In this document: positions 1 through 11,455 of the stretch, one piece after another
Layout of the letters: each line of letters opens with the position of its first letter
Position numbering within the stretch: the first letter of the stretch is position 1
NCBI GenBank assembly: GCA_000733355.1
Contig: JNVV01000086.1
Location: 25,846-89,845 of the forward strand
Length of the DNA: 64,000 nucleotides
Source: Falciphora oryzae
Taxonomy: Eukaryota; Ascomycota; Sordariomycetes; Magnaporthales; Magnaporthaceae
Direction of reading: 5' to 3'
The notes under the pieces: model-generated
What the model saw: the letters and a program-made list of their open reading frames with translations, nothing else
Told to the model about the DNA's origin: nothing
Database searches by the model: none
Position numbers and translations under genes: made by a program

Positions 1-498
1 CGTCAATTACGGAAGCCCTTTTAATTTTTCTAATCCGTTTTTTAAAAACGATAATAACGGAGGAGCCCCTTTTGACCGAGAACTAAAGGAGCTTTCGCTT
101 TGCCTATTAGCAAACCTTCGTCCTTTCCGGTTTATTCCCATTAATATTTTTATTTAAAACTTAGTTCGAAGCAAAAGCAACCCTTACGTTCCTTTGCTAA
201 AAAAATAAAAAGGACCGAAATCGAAATCGAAATCGAAACCGGGACGCTTGAAAGGATGTAAAAAATCGCGCCACCCGTAATTACAAGCAATAAACGGTCG
301 ACACCTACGTTTTTACTCGCCCTAACGGAAACCGCTTCTTTTTTAAGCGAAAAATAATTGGAGTTTTTAATCCCTATTAAAAGGACCCCGATAACTAGGG
401 CATCCTATTCGATTTTAAGCTAACAATTTTTACAAACGTTTATTTTTTTACCAAACGGATTAAAACTTTCCGCGAAAACTTAAATACGGTTTAAAATA
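1..498 (+). pseudogene. Gypsy-1 gag, upstream part (decayed)
   Basis: AT-rich sequence before the first pogo insertion. One + frame gives a gag-like stretch near 300-495 (KRKIIGVFNPY..., then FFTKRIKTFRENLNTV) broken by several stops. It is assigned to Gypsy-1 because the pogo copy at 499-2357 has a TA duplication on both sides and the gag-like sequence resumes after it. A short (TCGAAA)n run lies near 219-241. No start codon or LTR is visible, so the true gag start is probably outside the window. The assignment is by position more than by motif. Confidence 0.4.
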
Positions 499-2357
499 AC
501 GTAATTTATTACCGAGTAGCATACACTATCAAACGGCACACCCACACTTAGCTTTTAAACAATTAATTCGTATTACAACGCAATAACGCTAATAATCCAT
601 TTAAACTATTTAAAATTATATATATCGGATATTTTTATTTCTTTTTAATAAATGCGCGTATTATATCCGGTTTTACCGCAAGTGCCATATCGCCGACGAG
701 TTACCGTCGCCTTTTTTTTTTAACCTTTATAATCGCGCATTTTTTACTATAACTATCCATTTATTTCCTACTGGTTTAAAACATTTCGTATTTCGTTAAT
801 AATAAATAACCTTTTAAATCGGATACGTGTTTTTTGGCCCTCCGGCGTTTGTTTAATATTTCGTTCGCTTTTCGAAATATAATATTTCGGCTTAGAAAAG
901 GGCCATTTTGTGTATTATCGTTTTCGTTTTTTTTATAATTTAATTTATAACCGCTAGTATGGGTATCGAAAAATTGCTTTGGTAATTGGTAATTCGAGTT
1001 TTAATATATTCGGATTATATAATTGCTTTTTTAGCTATTTGCGGCGTTTTGGAAATTTAAGGTTCGAGATCGTTTAAAAGCGTTTTTAAAGGAGTTAGGG
1101 TTCGTAGCTTTATATTTAGCTTTTTTAAAACCAAATTTGGATTAAAAGGAATAAAGCTAGCCTTTCGAAAACCTTTTCGAATGTTTCTTTCAGTTATAAA
1201 ATTTAAAAATGCCGTTTTAAACGCTAAAAGGAATTCGATTTTAATTACGTAATTAACGTACGATTTTATTAAGTTTTCGATTTATTAACCGTACGTTTTT
1301 TTTATTAAATTAAAGCATTTAACGTTAAACGGTTAAAAGAAATAAAACGAATGCGAAAATATGTAAAGCGTAACGATATTATATTTTTGGTAATACAATT
1401 CGAAATCCGTCGAATCGTAACTTTCGTAGCCGTTTAGCATTAATAAATAATAGGTGCTTTTCGTGCAAGCTGTAATATGTTTTTTAAAATGCTAGATCTA
1501 TTTTAAACCGAGCTTATTCGTAATTTACCCGTTAAAATTTATTATAATAACTTAATCGCGTAAAAGGTCGGTTTTCGAATACCAATTAGCTAAATAGTAT
1601 TGCCTTTTAATAATAATAAAAAAAGGGATCGCTTAACCGTAACAATTAACCTTTTAAATAATTGTAGCCTATTCCCGATTGCTAAACTGGATTAGCTTTG
1701 CTTTACTACGGCCTTCCAACGTTATAATAACTATAACGGCGGCGATTATGCCTATAAAAAAACCGGTTTCGTCGAAATTATAAATGTTATTATTTAAAAT
1801 GCTATATTTAACTACAATATTTTATATAAGGTCGAATTACGCTAAAACGAGCTTAAAATTTTCGCATTTAGCTTTTTAGTAATCGTACTTTCAAATCCAG
1901 CGCGTGCCGAGCTCCGGGCGGCGTTTAACGAACTTTTCGACCCAGCGCTTACCGACAATGCCCGCGTTGCGTTCGGCGAGCAATCGGTTAGCTATATTTT
2001 TAACATTAAAATGCTAAAAAGGGAATGCGCAAAAATCCAGTTCGAATATGTATTTAATAAGCGCCTTTTTTTTAAATTCCGTTAATTTCCAAAAGTTAGG
2101 CATGCTATCGCATCGAGCAGGTCGGCCACGTTTTTAATACGCGAAATTGCTAAACGCGACGTCGTAAAGCTTTGTAGCAATCCGGATGTTTAAATTTAGG
2201 TTTTTTTACAAAGCTTAAAAAGCGAAAATTATTCAGCTTTTTTTATTTTATTTTGCCATGTTTGTATGTGGAGGAATTAATTGCGAAATGTTATGTGTCG
2301 CGTTAACGCGTTTGGTGTGCCGTTCGGTAGTGTATGCCGCTCGGTAATAAATTACGT
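499..2357 (-). mobile_element. Pogo-A: degenerate Fot/pogo DNA transposon
   Basis: An 1859-bp element with about 45-bp terminal inverted repeats (left starts ACGTAATTTATTACCGAG; right end is its inverse) and a TA duplication at 497-498 and 2358-2359. Each tip carries two copies of the internal block in the forms GAGCGGCATAC and GAACGGCACAC. It encodes a minus-strand transposase, now full of stops. It sits inside Gypsy-1 gag. Tip type and transposase N-terminus place it with Pogo-B and Pogo-D. Confidence 0.85.
606..2259 (-). pseudogene. Pogo-A transposase (RIP-mutated)
   Basis: Minus-strand relic of a pogo-family DDE transposase of normal length for this window (about 550 codons). The start ATG at 2259 and the stop at 606 align with the intact copy at 3532-7364. 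Recognisable blocks include the basic region RGRPAR near the N-terminus, the CENP-B-type DNA-binding region (around 1900-2100), the DDE core and a C-terminal zinc-knuckle region near 640-720. Dozens of codons are TAG or TAA where the intact copy has Trp or Gln, so no product is possible. The N-terminus resembles MAEPNKES of Pogo-B and not the MASTS type of Pogo-C, E, F and G. Confidence 0.85.
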
Positions 2358-2359
2358 TA

Positions 2360-3422
2360 TCGATTATTAACTATTTAACCTTTTCCAAACCCTTTTTAGC
2401 GGTTTAGCAGCCATTTGGTGGAGTAACTAATTTAATCGTAAAAAACGCGCTACTTTAAAAATTTAAAGCCTAATAGCAATCCTTACGGCCTTTAAGCGAC
2501 AATTCGCTCCAAACGCTAACAAAGCCACTAAGCTTTTTATTAAAGCGATTTTTACCTTTCGAAACCTTATAGCAAACGAATCCGCTTTGTACTAATTCGT
2601 TTTTAAAATGCTCCATTTTGCTAAAGGCATAGGCATTACCCAAAACGGCAACTAGTACGGCACTATAATTTAAATTTAAAACCGCTTCGATTTAAACATC
2701 CAAACGCGGCTAAAAGCTCCCAAATCGATTAAAACTCGCGCTAAATACCTCCGCTATATTAACGAAAATAATTTAGTGCTAATTACCATTGCCTAAAAGC
2801 ATTATCCCAATGCTGTGGCCAAAAAGCATAACCTTCGTAGCAAAGGTTATAACGACGACTATAATAGCAAACGCGATAATTACAACTTTAGCAAATTTGG
2901 TAGTCGCCATTACGATAAATCCTGTAATAAACGTCGGGATTATAATCGAAATTACCGCCATTTAAATTTTCGCCGTTACGATTTTCGCCATTACGATTTT
3001 CGCCGTAACTTTAACCGCGAAAGCTATTATCGCAACAGGGATCGCGATTATAAATTTCGCGATTATAAGCATAACGATTACAAAGTTCGTAATAGTCGCA
3101 AAAACGATTATAAGCGAAGCGATAAGCACGGTGATCGCCGCGATAAGGATCGCGACCACCGCTAGCGAAACTGCATTTATAACGTTAATAACGGTAACGC
3201 GAATGCAAAGGACTTTCTAAGCGCCCACAACGATACTAACGGTAACGACGACATTAGCGAAGCCTTTTTAATCGACGCAAACGATATTTACGTTATCGAT
3301 AACCGTTAAGCCGATTCGCAAACTTGCAAGCGTTACGGCATTATTACACCCTTTCGCAATTTGCTTTTTGCTTACCTTACAATTTGCCCTAGCGAGCTTG
3401 TTTGTTAAATTAATAAAAACCG
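2360..3422 (+). pseudogene. Gypsy-1 gag, downstream part with Asn/Arg/Tyr/Asp-rich tail
   Basis: Continuation of Gypsy-1 gag between the two pogo insertions. A + frame from about 2470 carries a gag-like stretch (FKRQFAPNANKATKLF...) with a few stops. It then enters an unusual low-complexity segment, about 2815-3165, made almost only of Arg, Asn, Tyr, Asp, Lys and Phe in RDY/RNY/HYD-type repeats. No CCHC zinc knuckle is visible, so this basic tail may take its place for RNA binding (inference). The frame continues to IDANDIYVIDNR near 3300, just before the protease region. The opposite strand of the low-complexity tract gives hydrophobic open frames that are shadows. Confidence 0.6.
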
Positions 3423-3424
3423 TA

Positions 3425-3468
3425 ACGTGGTTCATCAGTGAGCGACACACATCAGCGAGCGACACACC
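3425..3468 (+). repeat. Pogo-B left terminal inverted repeat
   Basis: Starts ACGTGGTTCATCAGTGAGCG and contains two tandem 17-18-bp blocks (ATCAGTGAGCGACACAC, ATCAGCGAGCGACACAC). Identical to the inverse of 7419-7462. By analogy with pogo/Tc1 elements the doubled block is the likely transposase binding site. Confidence 0.95.
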
Positions 3469-3531
3469 CGGACCCGACCTCCGCACAATCGACTCGCATT
3501 CCGACCCAATAACGCCAGGAATCCATTCAAA

Positions 3532-5049
3532 CTACTCGGAACTGTATACATCGGACATTTCTACTTCTTCCTGACAGGTGCGCGCATTGTGTCCGGTTTT
3601 GCCGCAAGTGCCACATCGCCGACGAGTCGTCGTCGCCCTCCTTTCCTGACCCCCATAATCGCGCATTTCTTGCTGTAGCTGTCCATCCAGCTCCTGCTGG
3701 TCCAGAACATTTCGTACCTCGTCGATGGTAAGTGACCCTCCAAATCGGACACGTGTTTTTTTGGCCCTCCGGCGTTTGCTTAGTGCCTCGTTCGCCTTTC
3801 TAAGCGTGGATACCTCGGCTCGGAGAAGGGCCACCTCATGCATTATCGCTTTCGCCCCCTTTGCAATTTGGTCCACAGCCGTATGAATAGGAGTTGGAGA
3901 GCTGCCTTGGTGATTGGAAATCCGAGTTTTGATGTGTTCGGATTGCGAAGTTGCTTCCCTGGCCGTCCGGGGCGTTTTGGAGGTCCAAGGTTCGGGGTCG
4001 TTCAAGGGCGTCCTCGGGGGAGTTGGAGTCCGTAACCTCACATCCAGCTTTTCCAGAACCGAATCCGGATTGAAAGGGGCAAGGCCAGCCCCTCGAAAGC
4101 CTCCTCGAATGTTTCCTTCGGTCATAGAGTCAAAAAATGCCGCTTTGAACGCCGAAAGGAACTCGACCTTGGTCACGTGGTTAACGTGCGACCTCATTAG
4201 GTCCTCGATTTGTCGACCGTACGCCTTTTTCATTGGGCTGAAGCACCCAACGTCAAGCGGCTGAAGGAAGTGAGACGAATGCGGAGGCATGCAAAGCGTA
4301 ATGATATTGTGTTCCTGGCAGTAGAGCTCGAAATCCGTCGAGTGGTGGCTTTCGTGTCCGTCCAGCACTAACAAACGATAGGGGCCCTTCGTACGCGACG
4401 CAGTGTGTTTGTCGAAATGCTGGATCCATTCCAAGCCGAGCTCGTTCGTAGTCCACCCGTTGGAACTTGTTGCGATGACCCAATTGCGTGGGAGGTCGGT
4501 TTCCGAATACCAATTGGCCAGGTGGTACTGCCCTTTGACGATGATGAAAGGGGGGATCGCCCAACCGCAATAGTTAACCCCTTGGATGACTGTAGCCCAT
4601 TCCCGATTGCCAGGCTGGACCAGCTTTGCTTTGCTACGGCCTTCCGATGTTGTAATAACCATGGCGGCCGCGATCATGCCCATTAGGAAGCCGGTTTCGT
4701 CGAAGTTGTAGATATCGTCATCTAGGATGCCATATTTGGCCACAGTGTTCCGCACAAGGTCGAACCACGCAGAAACGAGCTTGGGATCTTCGCATTTGGC
4801 CCTTTGGTAGTCGTACTTTCGAATCCAACGCGTGCTGAGCTCTGCGCGGCGTTTGACGAACCTTTCGACCCAGCACTTGCCGACGGTGCCCGCGTCGCGT
4901 TCGGCGAGCAATCGGTTGGCCATATCTTCAACACCAGAAGGCCGGGGAGGAAATGCGCGGGAATCCAGCTCGAGTATGTATTTGACAAGCGCCTCCTCTT
5001 CGGATTCCGTCAGTTTCCGTGTTTTGGGCATGCAGTCGCGTCGAGCAGG
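3532..5049 (-). pseudogene. Pogo-B transposase, residues 48 to 551 (frame open, 5' end cut by LINE)
   Basis: DDE-superfamily transposase that cuts and pastes the element at TA sites in the nucleus. Counting the N-terminal piece at 7213-7364, the interrupted protein would be 551 residues. Visible parts: CENP-B/Tc5-type helix-turn-helix (about 55-115, KLTESEEEALVKYIL onward); DDE core with Asp163 (NFDETGF), Asp276 (LVLDGHES) and Asp312 (FLQPLDVG), a DD35D spacing; an Arg/Lys-rich coiled stretch (about 440-490); and a retroviral-type zinc knuckle CGTCGKTGHNARTC at 525-538. Stop codon at 3532. No internal stop is present, so only the LINE insertion disables it. The open frame runs on into antisense LINE sequence up to 5262, which is not part of the protein. 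Confidence 0.93.
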
Positions 5050-6736
5050 GGAGTGCTCCCGTAAAGCAGGGGCTACGGTGACGGAAATCCTCCGTTGGGG
5101 AAGGGCTAATAAAGTGGCTTTCGACCCGGGGAAGTGCGAGCTTATGCATTTCTCTAGGCGGAGAAACACCACAACCCCGCCGGTTGAGGCGGAAGGCCTT
5201 ACCATACAACAAGCTACAGGAGCTCTACGGTGGTTAGGGGTCCTTTTCGACCAACGGCTCAACTTTGGCCCTCACGTCAACCATAGGGTTGCAAAAGCCC
5301 AAGGCGTTGCCAACCACCTCCGGGGGCTTACGAACTCGATAAGGGGGATACCGGCGCATTCGGTCCATAAAGCCGTTACAACGGTTATAATCCCTACGGC
5401 TTTATACGGAGCCGAAGTATGGTACAGGGGTAAAACTAAACCACACCCGTACAAGCCGGCACAACAGCAAAGTACCCGGCAAGGCCATTTAATCGAACGG
5501 GTCGATAAAGCCTTACAAGCGTCCCTCCGGGCAGTGGTTCCAGCTTGGAAAACCATACCGATAAACGCTTTGCATTACGAATCCGGCATTCCTGGCGCCG
5601 AAGTGCTTTTGGAACAAGCCCGCCTCCGTTTCGCGGCCCGCATAAAGACGGTTCCGGAGGATCACCCCCTGGCCGCAGCCGCCAAGCCGATTTTCAATGC
5701 CCGGGGGCCTAGGGCAGGCCTGCCCGGCAGGCTTACGACCTCGCTGCAAAGGACGGCTGGACTCCTTCCGGCGTGCACCCGCCCGGCTTACCTCCCTTAT
5801 AGATATACGGGGCTTACGGTGGCCACACAAGAAAAGCAAGCAGCCGCCAAAGCATTTATGGCGTGGCTTCGCACCCTCCCCCCTACCGACGTTATAGTAT
5901 ATAGCGACGGGTCTAAAGCGGAAAACGGGGCAGTTGGATACGGCTGGGTAATACACCAAGCCGGCCAACGCAAACTTTCCGGGCACGGCCGGCTGGCGCA
6001 CCCGGCGGAAGTGTTCGACGGCGAAGCGGAAGGGGGCCGGATGGGCCTCCGTAAAGCCGTTCGGAGCTTCCGCAACTGCACTTTTCACTTGTGCCTCGAT
6101 AACACCTCGGCGGCTAACGGCTTTTTAAGCACGGCCCCCGACAGCTCACAAGGGGCCTTTAAAGAAGTCCATTACTTTATGGATAAATACCGGGTACACG
6201 TCCGTTGGTCTCCGGGCCATACGGGAATCCCCGGCAACGAAGAGGCCGATACCGAAGCAAAGCTGGGATCGGCTTTGTCGATACCCCAACACTCCAAGCC
6301 AACGGTGGCCGGAGTAAAGGCTTTAGCCCGGAAGATGGCCCGGGATGCCCGAACCGCCTGGTTCGAAAACAACCTACCGGACCGGTACAAAACTATAGGC
6401 CTCCCGCCGGCACCACGGCCTGCACCCGAAGCTTTGCAGTTGCACCGGAAGGTGTTACAGCGGCTAATAGCCGCACGCACGGGGCATGGGGATTTCGACT
6501 GGTACCACCGAAAGTTCCAGCACGAAAACGACAACCCGTGCCGGTGCGGAAGAAACAAGTCCCCTTTCCACCCTGTATACTGCAGGCTGGCTAGGGCGGC
6601 AGAAAACAAGTGGCCCACAACGGACCCTTCCCCGGCTTTTGATAGGCCCGGATATTGGAAACGGCTATTGCAAAAGCCTTTCCTTTTTGCTTCGTTCGTC
6701 GAAACTACCAACTATTACACTATCGCTGGGCGATAG
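5050..6736 (+). pseudogene. LINE-1 ORF2 C-terminal part (end of RT, RNase H, zinc motif)
   Basis: Open frame entering from the junction and ending with TAG at 6734-6736, about 560 codons without a break. It starts in the thumb region of a LINE reverse transcriptase (FDPGKCELMHFS, LGVLFDQRLNF) and lacks the endonuclease and catalytic RT motifs, so it is a truncated product. RNase H is complete: YSDGSK (Asp, near 5903), DGEAEG (Glu, near 6024), CLDNTSA (Asp, near 6096) and HTGIPGNEEAD (near 6220-6250). A C-terminal CRCGRNKS...H...C motif lies near 6538-6582. The apparent frame extends upstream to 4832 only because antisense pogo sequence happens to be open there. Confidence 0.92.
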
Positions 6737-7212
6737 TAACAGGGTTTAAATAGCCCGCATATAACCTATTTTCCCTTTTCCTTTTTCCTTTGCATTTTTC
6801 ACTTTTCCTTTGTACTATTAGGACTAACAGTAGGCTCGTTAGTCCCCCGCACCTCCGGCCGGGCCCAGGGGGGGTTTATTGCGATCCCTCCCGCCACACT
6901 CGGCCTCACTCTTTTTCCGGCACTTTGCCGGCCGACAGCTTTCACTACCACCAACAGCAGCGCTTACAGCGCCCCGGCGTTTATTCGCCCCTTTTGCCGA
7001 TTGCCCGCTCACCAACAAGGAGCGCCGGAATGCGGCCCGAACTCCGTGTGCCTTGGGCTTGCCCCTTGGTTTGATCTGTTAGCCGCCTCGATAGCAACAC
7101 ATAGCCTAGTGTCAAGCTTAGGTAGCGCTAGCACGTCGTATGCCCCCTGGGAGGCAGGGACTGGTAGATCCCGACTTACCGACGTTAAATAGACTCTCTC
7201 TCTCTCTCTCTC
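5050..7212 (+). mobile_element. LINE-1: 5'-truncated non-LTR retrotransposon, unmutated
   Basis: Insert of 2163 bp flanked by the 14-bp duplication TCGCGTCGAGCAGG (5036-5049 and 7213-7226), as expected of target-primed reverse transcription. It begins inside the reverse transcriptase domain (5' truncation), carries RNase H and a C-terminal zinc motif, and ends in a CT repeat instead of poly-A. GC-rich and free of RIP, unlike LINE-2 at 21430-26765. The RNase H domain and terminal zinc motif are those of Tad1/I-type LINEs. Confidence 0.93.
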
Positions 7213-7214
7213 TC
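7194..7214 (+). repeat. (CT)n tail of LINE-1
   Basis: About ten CT units at the LINE 3' end, directly before the right copy of the target duplication. It probably plays the part of the poly-A or simple-repeat tail used in priming. Confidence 0.8.
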
Positions 7215-7364
7215 GCGTCGAGCAGGTCGGCCGCGCTTTCGATGCGCGAGACTGGCAAACGCGACGTCGTAGATTTTTGCAGCAGTCCGGATGCTTAAAT
7301 TTGGGTCCCGTTGTAATGCTTGAAGAGCAAGGATCATTCGGCTTTCTTTATTTGGTTCTGCCAT
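7213..7364 (-). pseudogene. Pogo-B transposase, N-terminal 50 residues
   Basis: Minus-strand ATG at 7364 (MAEPNKESRMILALQ...) leads into a psq-type helix-turn-helix (SIRTAAKIYDV) and the basic run RKRGRPARRD. The reading frame meets that of 3532-5049 exactly when the LINE and one copy of the 14-bp duplication are ignored, so the gene was open before the insertion. The start is supported by the matching position in Pogo-A and Pogo-D. Confidence 0.9.
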
Positions 7365-7418
7365 GTTTGTTGGTGGAGGAATTGATCGCGAAAGAATGTG
7401 TGTCGCGTTGACGCGTTT

Positions 7419-7462
7419 GGTGTGTCGCTCGCTGATGTGTGTCGCTCACTGATGAACCACGT
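7419..7462 (-). repeat. Pogo-B right terminal inverted repeat
   Basis: Exact inverse of 3425-3468 over 44 bp, ending GAACCACGT next to the TA target duplication at 7463-7464. Confidence 0.95.
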
Positions 7463-7464
7463 TA

Positions 7465-10400
7465 CTCCTTACGTATTTAAAAAAATTAACGTCGTAAAGG
7501 AAACCATTAAAGTTAACGCCAAAGTAATTCCTTTAAGCAAATACTTATATGCCAAAATAACGATCCGGCCCTTTATTAACAGCCCAAAAACTTAAATCTA
7601 TGCTAATTCCAAATCTAGCTGAAACCTAATCGCTAAAAACTTCCTCCGCGATTATAAGCACAAAATTTTCAACGTTACAAACCCTAACGCATAGCTTATT
7701 CTTTTTGGCTGGAACTTTAAACGACCCAAACGTTCCAACAAGTTCGCCCAAATTACGTTCTTTACTCCCGGATTCTCCCTTAACGGCATTCCCGAAATAC
7801 TTAAACAAACGGCCTACGCCTGGATTATAAACCAATTAACTGCTAGCATAATTTTTGGAATCGCTTTTTTTAAGCCTCGAGGTGCATTTATCGACTTTGC
7901 AACCGACTTAATTAACCTCCCTTTAAACCACTTCCACGTGCTTATTACAACAGTTAAAGGAGGCACAGCAATCGTGCGAGCAATTAAATGCTTTAAGGCA
8001 ATAGTGATTCCAACCTAACAAACAATGGCCATCCCGGTAACGTATTTCCCTTTTCTTAAAGGACGGAGTTTTTTGCTAGAAAGTGACCACCCTGCTATCT
8101 TTAATGCCGTGGTTAATTATAAAACTAAGTCCGTTTGTTTAATTTATAACACGTCGGATTAACCCTTCCAATTGGCCAAAAACGCACGCATGGCTACCGT
8201 TAAAAAGCACACGGATCAAATCCATTAAGTGCTCGATTTTAAAACCGCCCTTAAAGCTATCACGGGCGCGACCGCACTGGCTACCGCAGCTTAAGGCTTC
8301 TAAGCTAAATACGGCGCCGAATACGGCCTCGAAACCCTTTTAACCTTCCTCCTTTTGGCGGAAACCGCCACCGGCACCAGCTTCGGCAAAAAAAAATAGG
8401 TAACTTGGACAATGCAATTAAATTATAAATTTTATAACCTTTTACGGTTAAGCAACTAAGCACTATTTGCGGGTAAATGCTAAGGTTTAAAAAATTTATA
8501 GGCGGAATGGGCGTGCCAACCAAAGTCACTTTTTAACTAGGTTTATAATATAACATTAGAAAAAGCAAAGGCAAAAAAGCCCATAATGCTAAAAAAATCA
8601 ACCCTCCAAAATTTTAAAAACCAAAATCCCGGACCGGAAGTCGATATTAATTACGGAAACCCCATACTTAACCTCCCGGAATCCCTGCCCAAGGTGCTAA
8701 AAAAGCGCTTAGCGATTAAGGCCCCTAGCAAAGCACCCTACATCCTAACGAAAAATAAGGTGCACGTTTACAACGGCGACCTTACGAAGGCTCGCATCTT
8801 TAAAAATATTTATAAACAGGCCGATATTTAGCGAAATCGTGGCCCTATCGATATCCCCGAAAACGAGCAAATAAAAATCCCTTTTGTGGAGGGATGGCAA
8901 AATTAAAGCGCCAAGCTATTTAACCGGCCCTATCCCGTGGCCCGCAAGGACAAGGACATTATCGACTAAACCTACGATAAATTTAACGAATAAAAGCGAT
9001 TGGAACTAATTAATTACGCTATTCCTTTCGCGTTCCCTTGCTTCGTCGTATGGCGCATGGTGCACGGCCAACCCAAAAGCCGTATGGTCGTCGACTTACG
9101 CCAACTCAATAAAGTTACCGTGCCAAACGCTTACCCTTTGCCTTTTTAACAGGATGTAATCGAAGCCTTTAGGGGTAAGGGATACGCAATAGCCGTAAAC
9201 GCAACGGCCTTTTTCTTTCAATTTTTCGTGCACCCGAAGCATTAAAACAAGCTTTCGATCGTAAGCCATCGAAGTTTCGAACGCTTACGCGTAGCCCTTA
9301 TAGGATACCGGAATAGCCCTGCCTACGTTTAGCGGTTTATAGATAACCTTTTCCGACTTTTTAAATCCTTTTACCGCTACTTTATTAGCGACATTATCAT
9401 TTTTTCGAACAATTTTCAAAACCACCAACGCCATTTAAAAACGATTTTTAAAATATTCGAAGATAAAAGCATCGCTATCTCTCCTAAAAAAGCTTCGTTA
9501 AATACCCTAACGTCGAACTGCTTAGATTTTACGTTAACGCTTTAGGACTTTCCACTACGAAATCGCGAATCCAAAGCTTTAAAGATTTAGCCTTTCCCAA
9601 TACGCTTAAATCTTTAAAAACGTACCTTGGCAGCACCGGATTCCTGCGCTTTATAATCCCCTATTACGCCAAAATCGCAAAGCCTTTACAAAAGCGAAAA
9701 GTTTTGCTATTAGCTAAAAGCCGGAAACAAAGCAAGGATAAAGGCGGTTAACGCTAGCACTACGCAAAAAGCACTGCTTTTATACCTACCCCTGCCGAAA
9801 TTAAATTTTTCGAAGCATTTTAAAAGTTTATTTGCAAGAAAATGCGCTTACACTATTACGACCTAAATCGCACGCTATATTTGCAAATCGACGGAAGCTT
9901 CGAACGCGGCTTTGGAATTATGGTATTCCAAACCAAGCCGGAATACGTTTAAAAGCTAAAAACTATAATTCTGTTAATAATAGTTTAACCGATTATGTTC
10001 CTTAGCCGATGCCTAACGGCCTTTGAGCTTAATTACAAACCTTCGGAATTGGAAATAGCTTACCTGGTTTAAGCCTGCAAACGATTCCGTACCGTCCTTT
10101 ACTTTAATAATAAGGACCGTATCATTATGCTTACGGATTACGATGCCACCTTTGGAATCGTTAATAGGACCTGCTTTAACACTGTTCCACAAACCGAGCT
10201 AACAAACGCTTAATAAACGCCTCCATTTATTTTAACGCCTACCCTTTAAACGTTTACCACGTGCTAGGACGCTTTAACTTTGTGCCTAACGCATTACCCC
10301 ATTTCCCCGCAATTATTAGAAATCTTAAAACCCGCGCCAGGCCCGACGAACTTGTATTGGACTCTTTTTAGGACAAGGGTTCTAACGATAACGAATACGA

Positions 10401-11225
10401 CGTTAAGCACGTCCTACAAATAGCCGAGGCAATTATAAAGGAGGATTTGCGCTTCCAATTTATTAAGTACTATAGGGAAAACCCCGTATTTTACAAGCTA
10501 ATCCGGGAATTCGCAACCCCTCGCCCCGGCAAGGAACCCTTTAAGCACAAGGACGTGCTAAATGCTTTTAAAGCCGGGCACCCTTTCCGCGTTATCGATA
10601 ATTTGCTTTATAACAGGGATAATAACGGAATCGAGCGATTTGTAATCCCGTTCCTTATAATAAAAACTTTTTTAGAAAAGGCTCATAACTACAAGCACCA
10701 TTTCGGCCGCTAACGCATAACAAACGCCTTTTTTAATATGCATTTCCGGTTTAAAAGGCGCTAAATCGACTAGTATATTAAAAACTATCACATTTGCAGC
10801 ATAAATTAAATCGATAACCAAAAGCCTATTAGCACGCTTTAGCCTATTTAGGCCCTAACTGAACCCATAAGCGTGTTAATTATAGATTTTATTATTGCAT
10901 TCCCAATCGTACCCGCAGTAAACACCCTTTAGTAGATTAGCACCTATAACTTTTTTAACGCCCTTTTTACCGTTACTGATAAAACCTTTAAGCGGACTAT
11001 CCTAATCCCCGGACACGATATTTATGGTGTAAAGGATTGGGTTTCGCTGCTATTACGGCATTTTTTTATAACTAATTAGCCTTGTCCCCGTGCCATTATT
11101 TCCGATAAAAATGCTAAATTTACCAGAGCTTTTTAGCAAACCTTTTGGAAAGGCTTTGGGACCAAACTCGCTATAACCACGGCCTACCATCCCCAAATTA
11201 ACGGATAATTTGAAAAAAAAAACTA
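7465..11225 (+). pseudogene. Gypsy-1 protease, reverse transcriptase, RNase H and integrase (decayed)
   Basis: Pol region of Gypsy-1. Protease is seen near 7600-7640 as NSKSS-stop-NLIA, which reads as a mutated DSGSSGNLIA-type active site. A leader follows, open at 8586-8828 (LNLPESLPKVL...). Reverse transcriptase lies near 9070-9540: RMVVDLRQLNKVTVPNAYPLPF, then FISDIIIFS where the family has a YVDD-type box. RNase H is near 9840-10200. The integrase zinc region is near 10447-10710, and its core lies near 10870-11215 with ISDKNAKF and TTAYHPQINGQ. Stops occur throughout. The integrase is cut at 11230 by Gypsy-2 and resumes at 18551. Frames shift at least once, so the domain borders are approximate. 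Confidence 0.8.
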
Positions 11226-11230
11226 ACTAG

Positions 11231-11452
11231 TGTTACGATATCCGTATCGGGCAAAGAGACGAGGCTGCGATGTACTTGTAGGGTTGAATTGGCTATTTAA
11301 AGCTAACGAACAGGAAGGGATCGCGGTGCTCCGTACCGGGGTTGATTGGTAGGATTTTCTGTGCGGCCAATTGGAGCACGGGCCAACTGTCGCCACGTGA
11401 CCATGAGGGCCTAAGGACCGGCAAGCCCAAAAGGGCCTACCGTGCCATAACA
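11231..11452 (-). repeat. Gypsy-2 3' LTR
   Basis: 222 bp, TGTTACGATATC...CATAACA. Pairs with 18329-18550. Contains at 11295-11304 the 10-mer complementary (in RNA sense) to the putative self-primer site at 18319-18328. Confidence 0.93.
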
Positions 11453-11455
11453 TTA

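Larger units (their letters stand above)
3425..7462 (-). mobile_element. Pogo-B: nearly unmutated Fot/pogo transposon split by a LINE
   Basis: Perfect 44-bp terminal inverted repeats (3425-3468 and 7419-7462) and a TA duplication at 3423-3424 and 7463-7464. Each repeat holds two tandem blocks ending in GAGCGACACAC. The element is interrupted by a LINE at 5050-7212 flanked by a 14-bp duplication. Without that insert it is about 1861 bp, matching its relatives. It shows almost no RIP: GC is normal and the transposase frame is open, although it sits in a badly mutated host element. This makes it the youngest pogo copy in the window. Confidence 0.95.

Noticed and set aside
219..241. TCGAAA repeat as a CRISPR-like or regulatory array
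   Set aside because: Only about four short units without spacers; a simple microsatellite in a fungal genome.
2779..3159. Minus-strand hydrophobic frames resembling small membrane proteins
   Set aside because: They are the complement of the low-complexity gag tail of Gypsy-1.
4832..5049. Upstream extension of the LINE-1 frame
   Set aside because: This is antisense transposase of Pogo-B; the LINE starts after the 14-bp target duplication ending at 5049.
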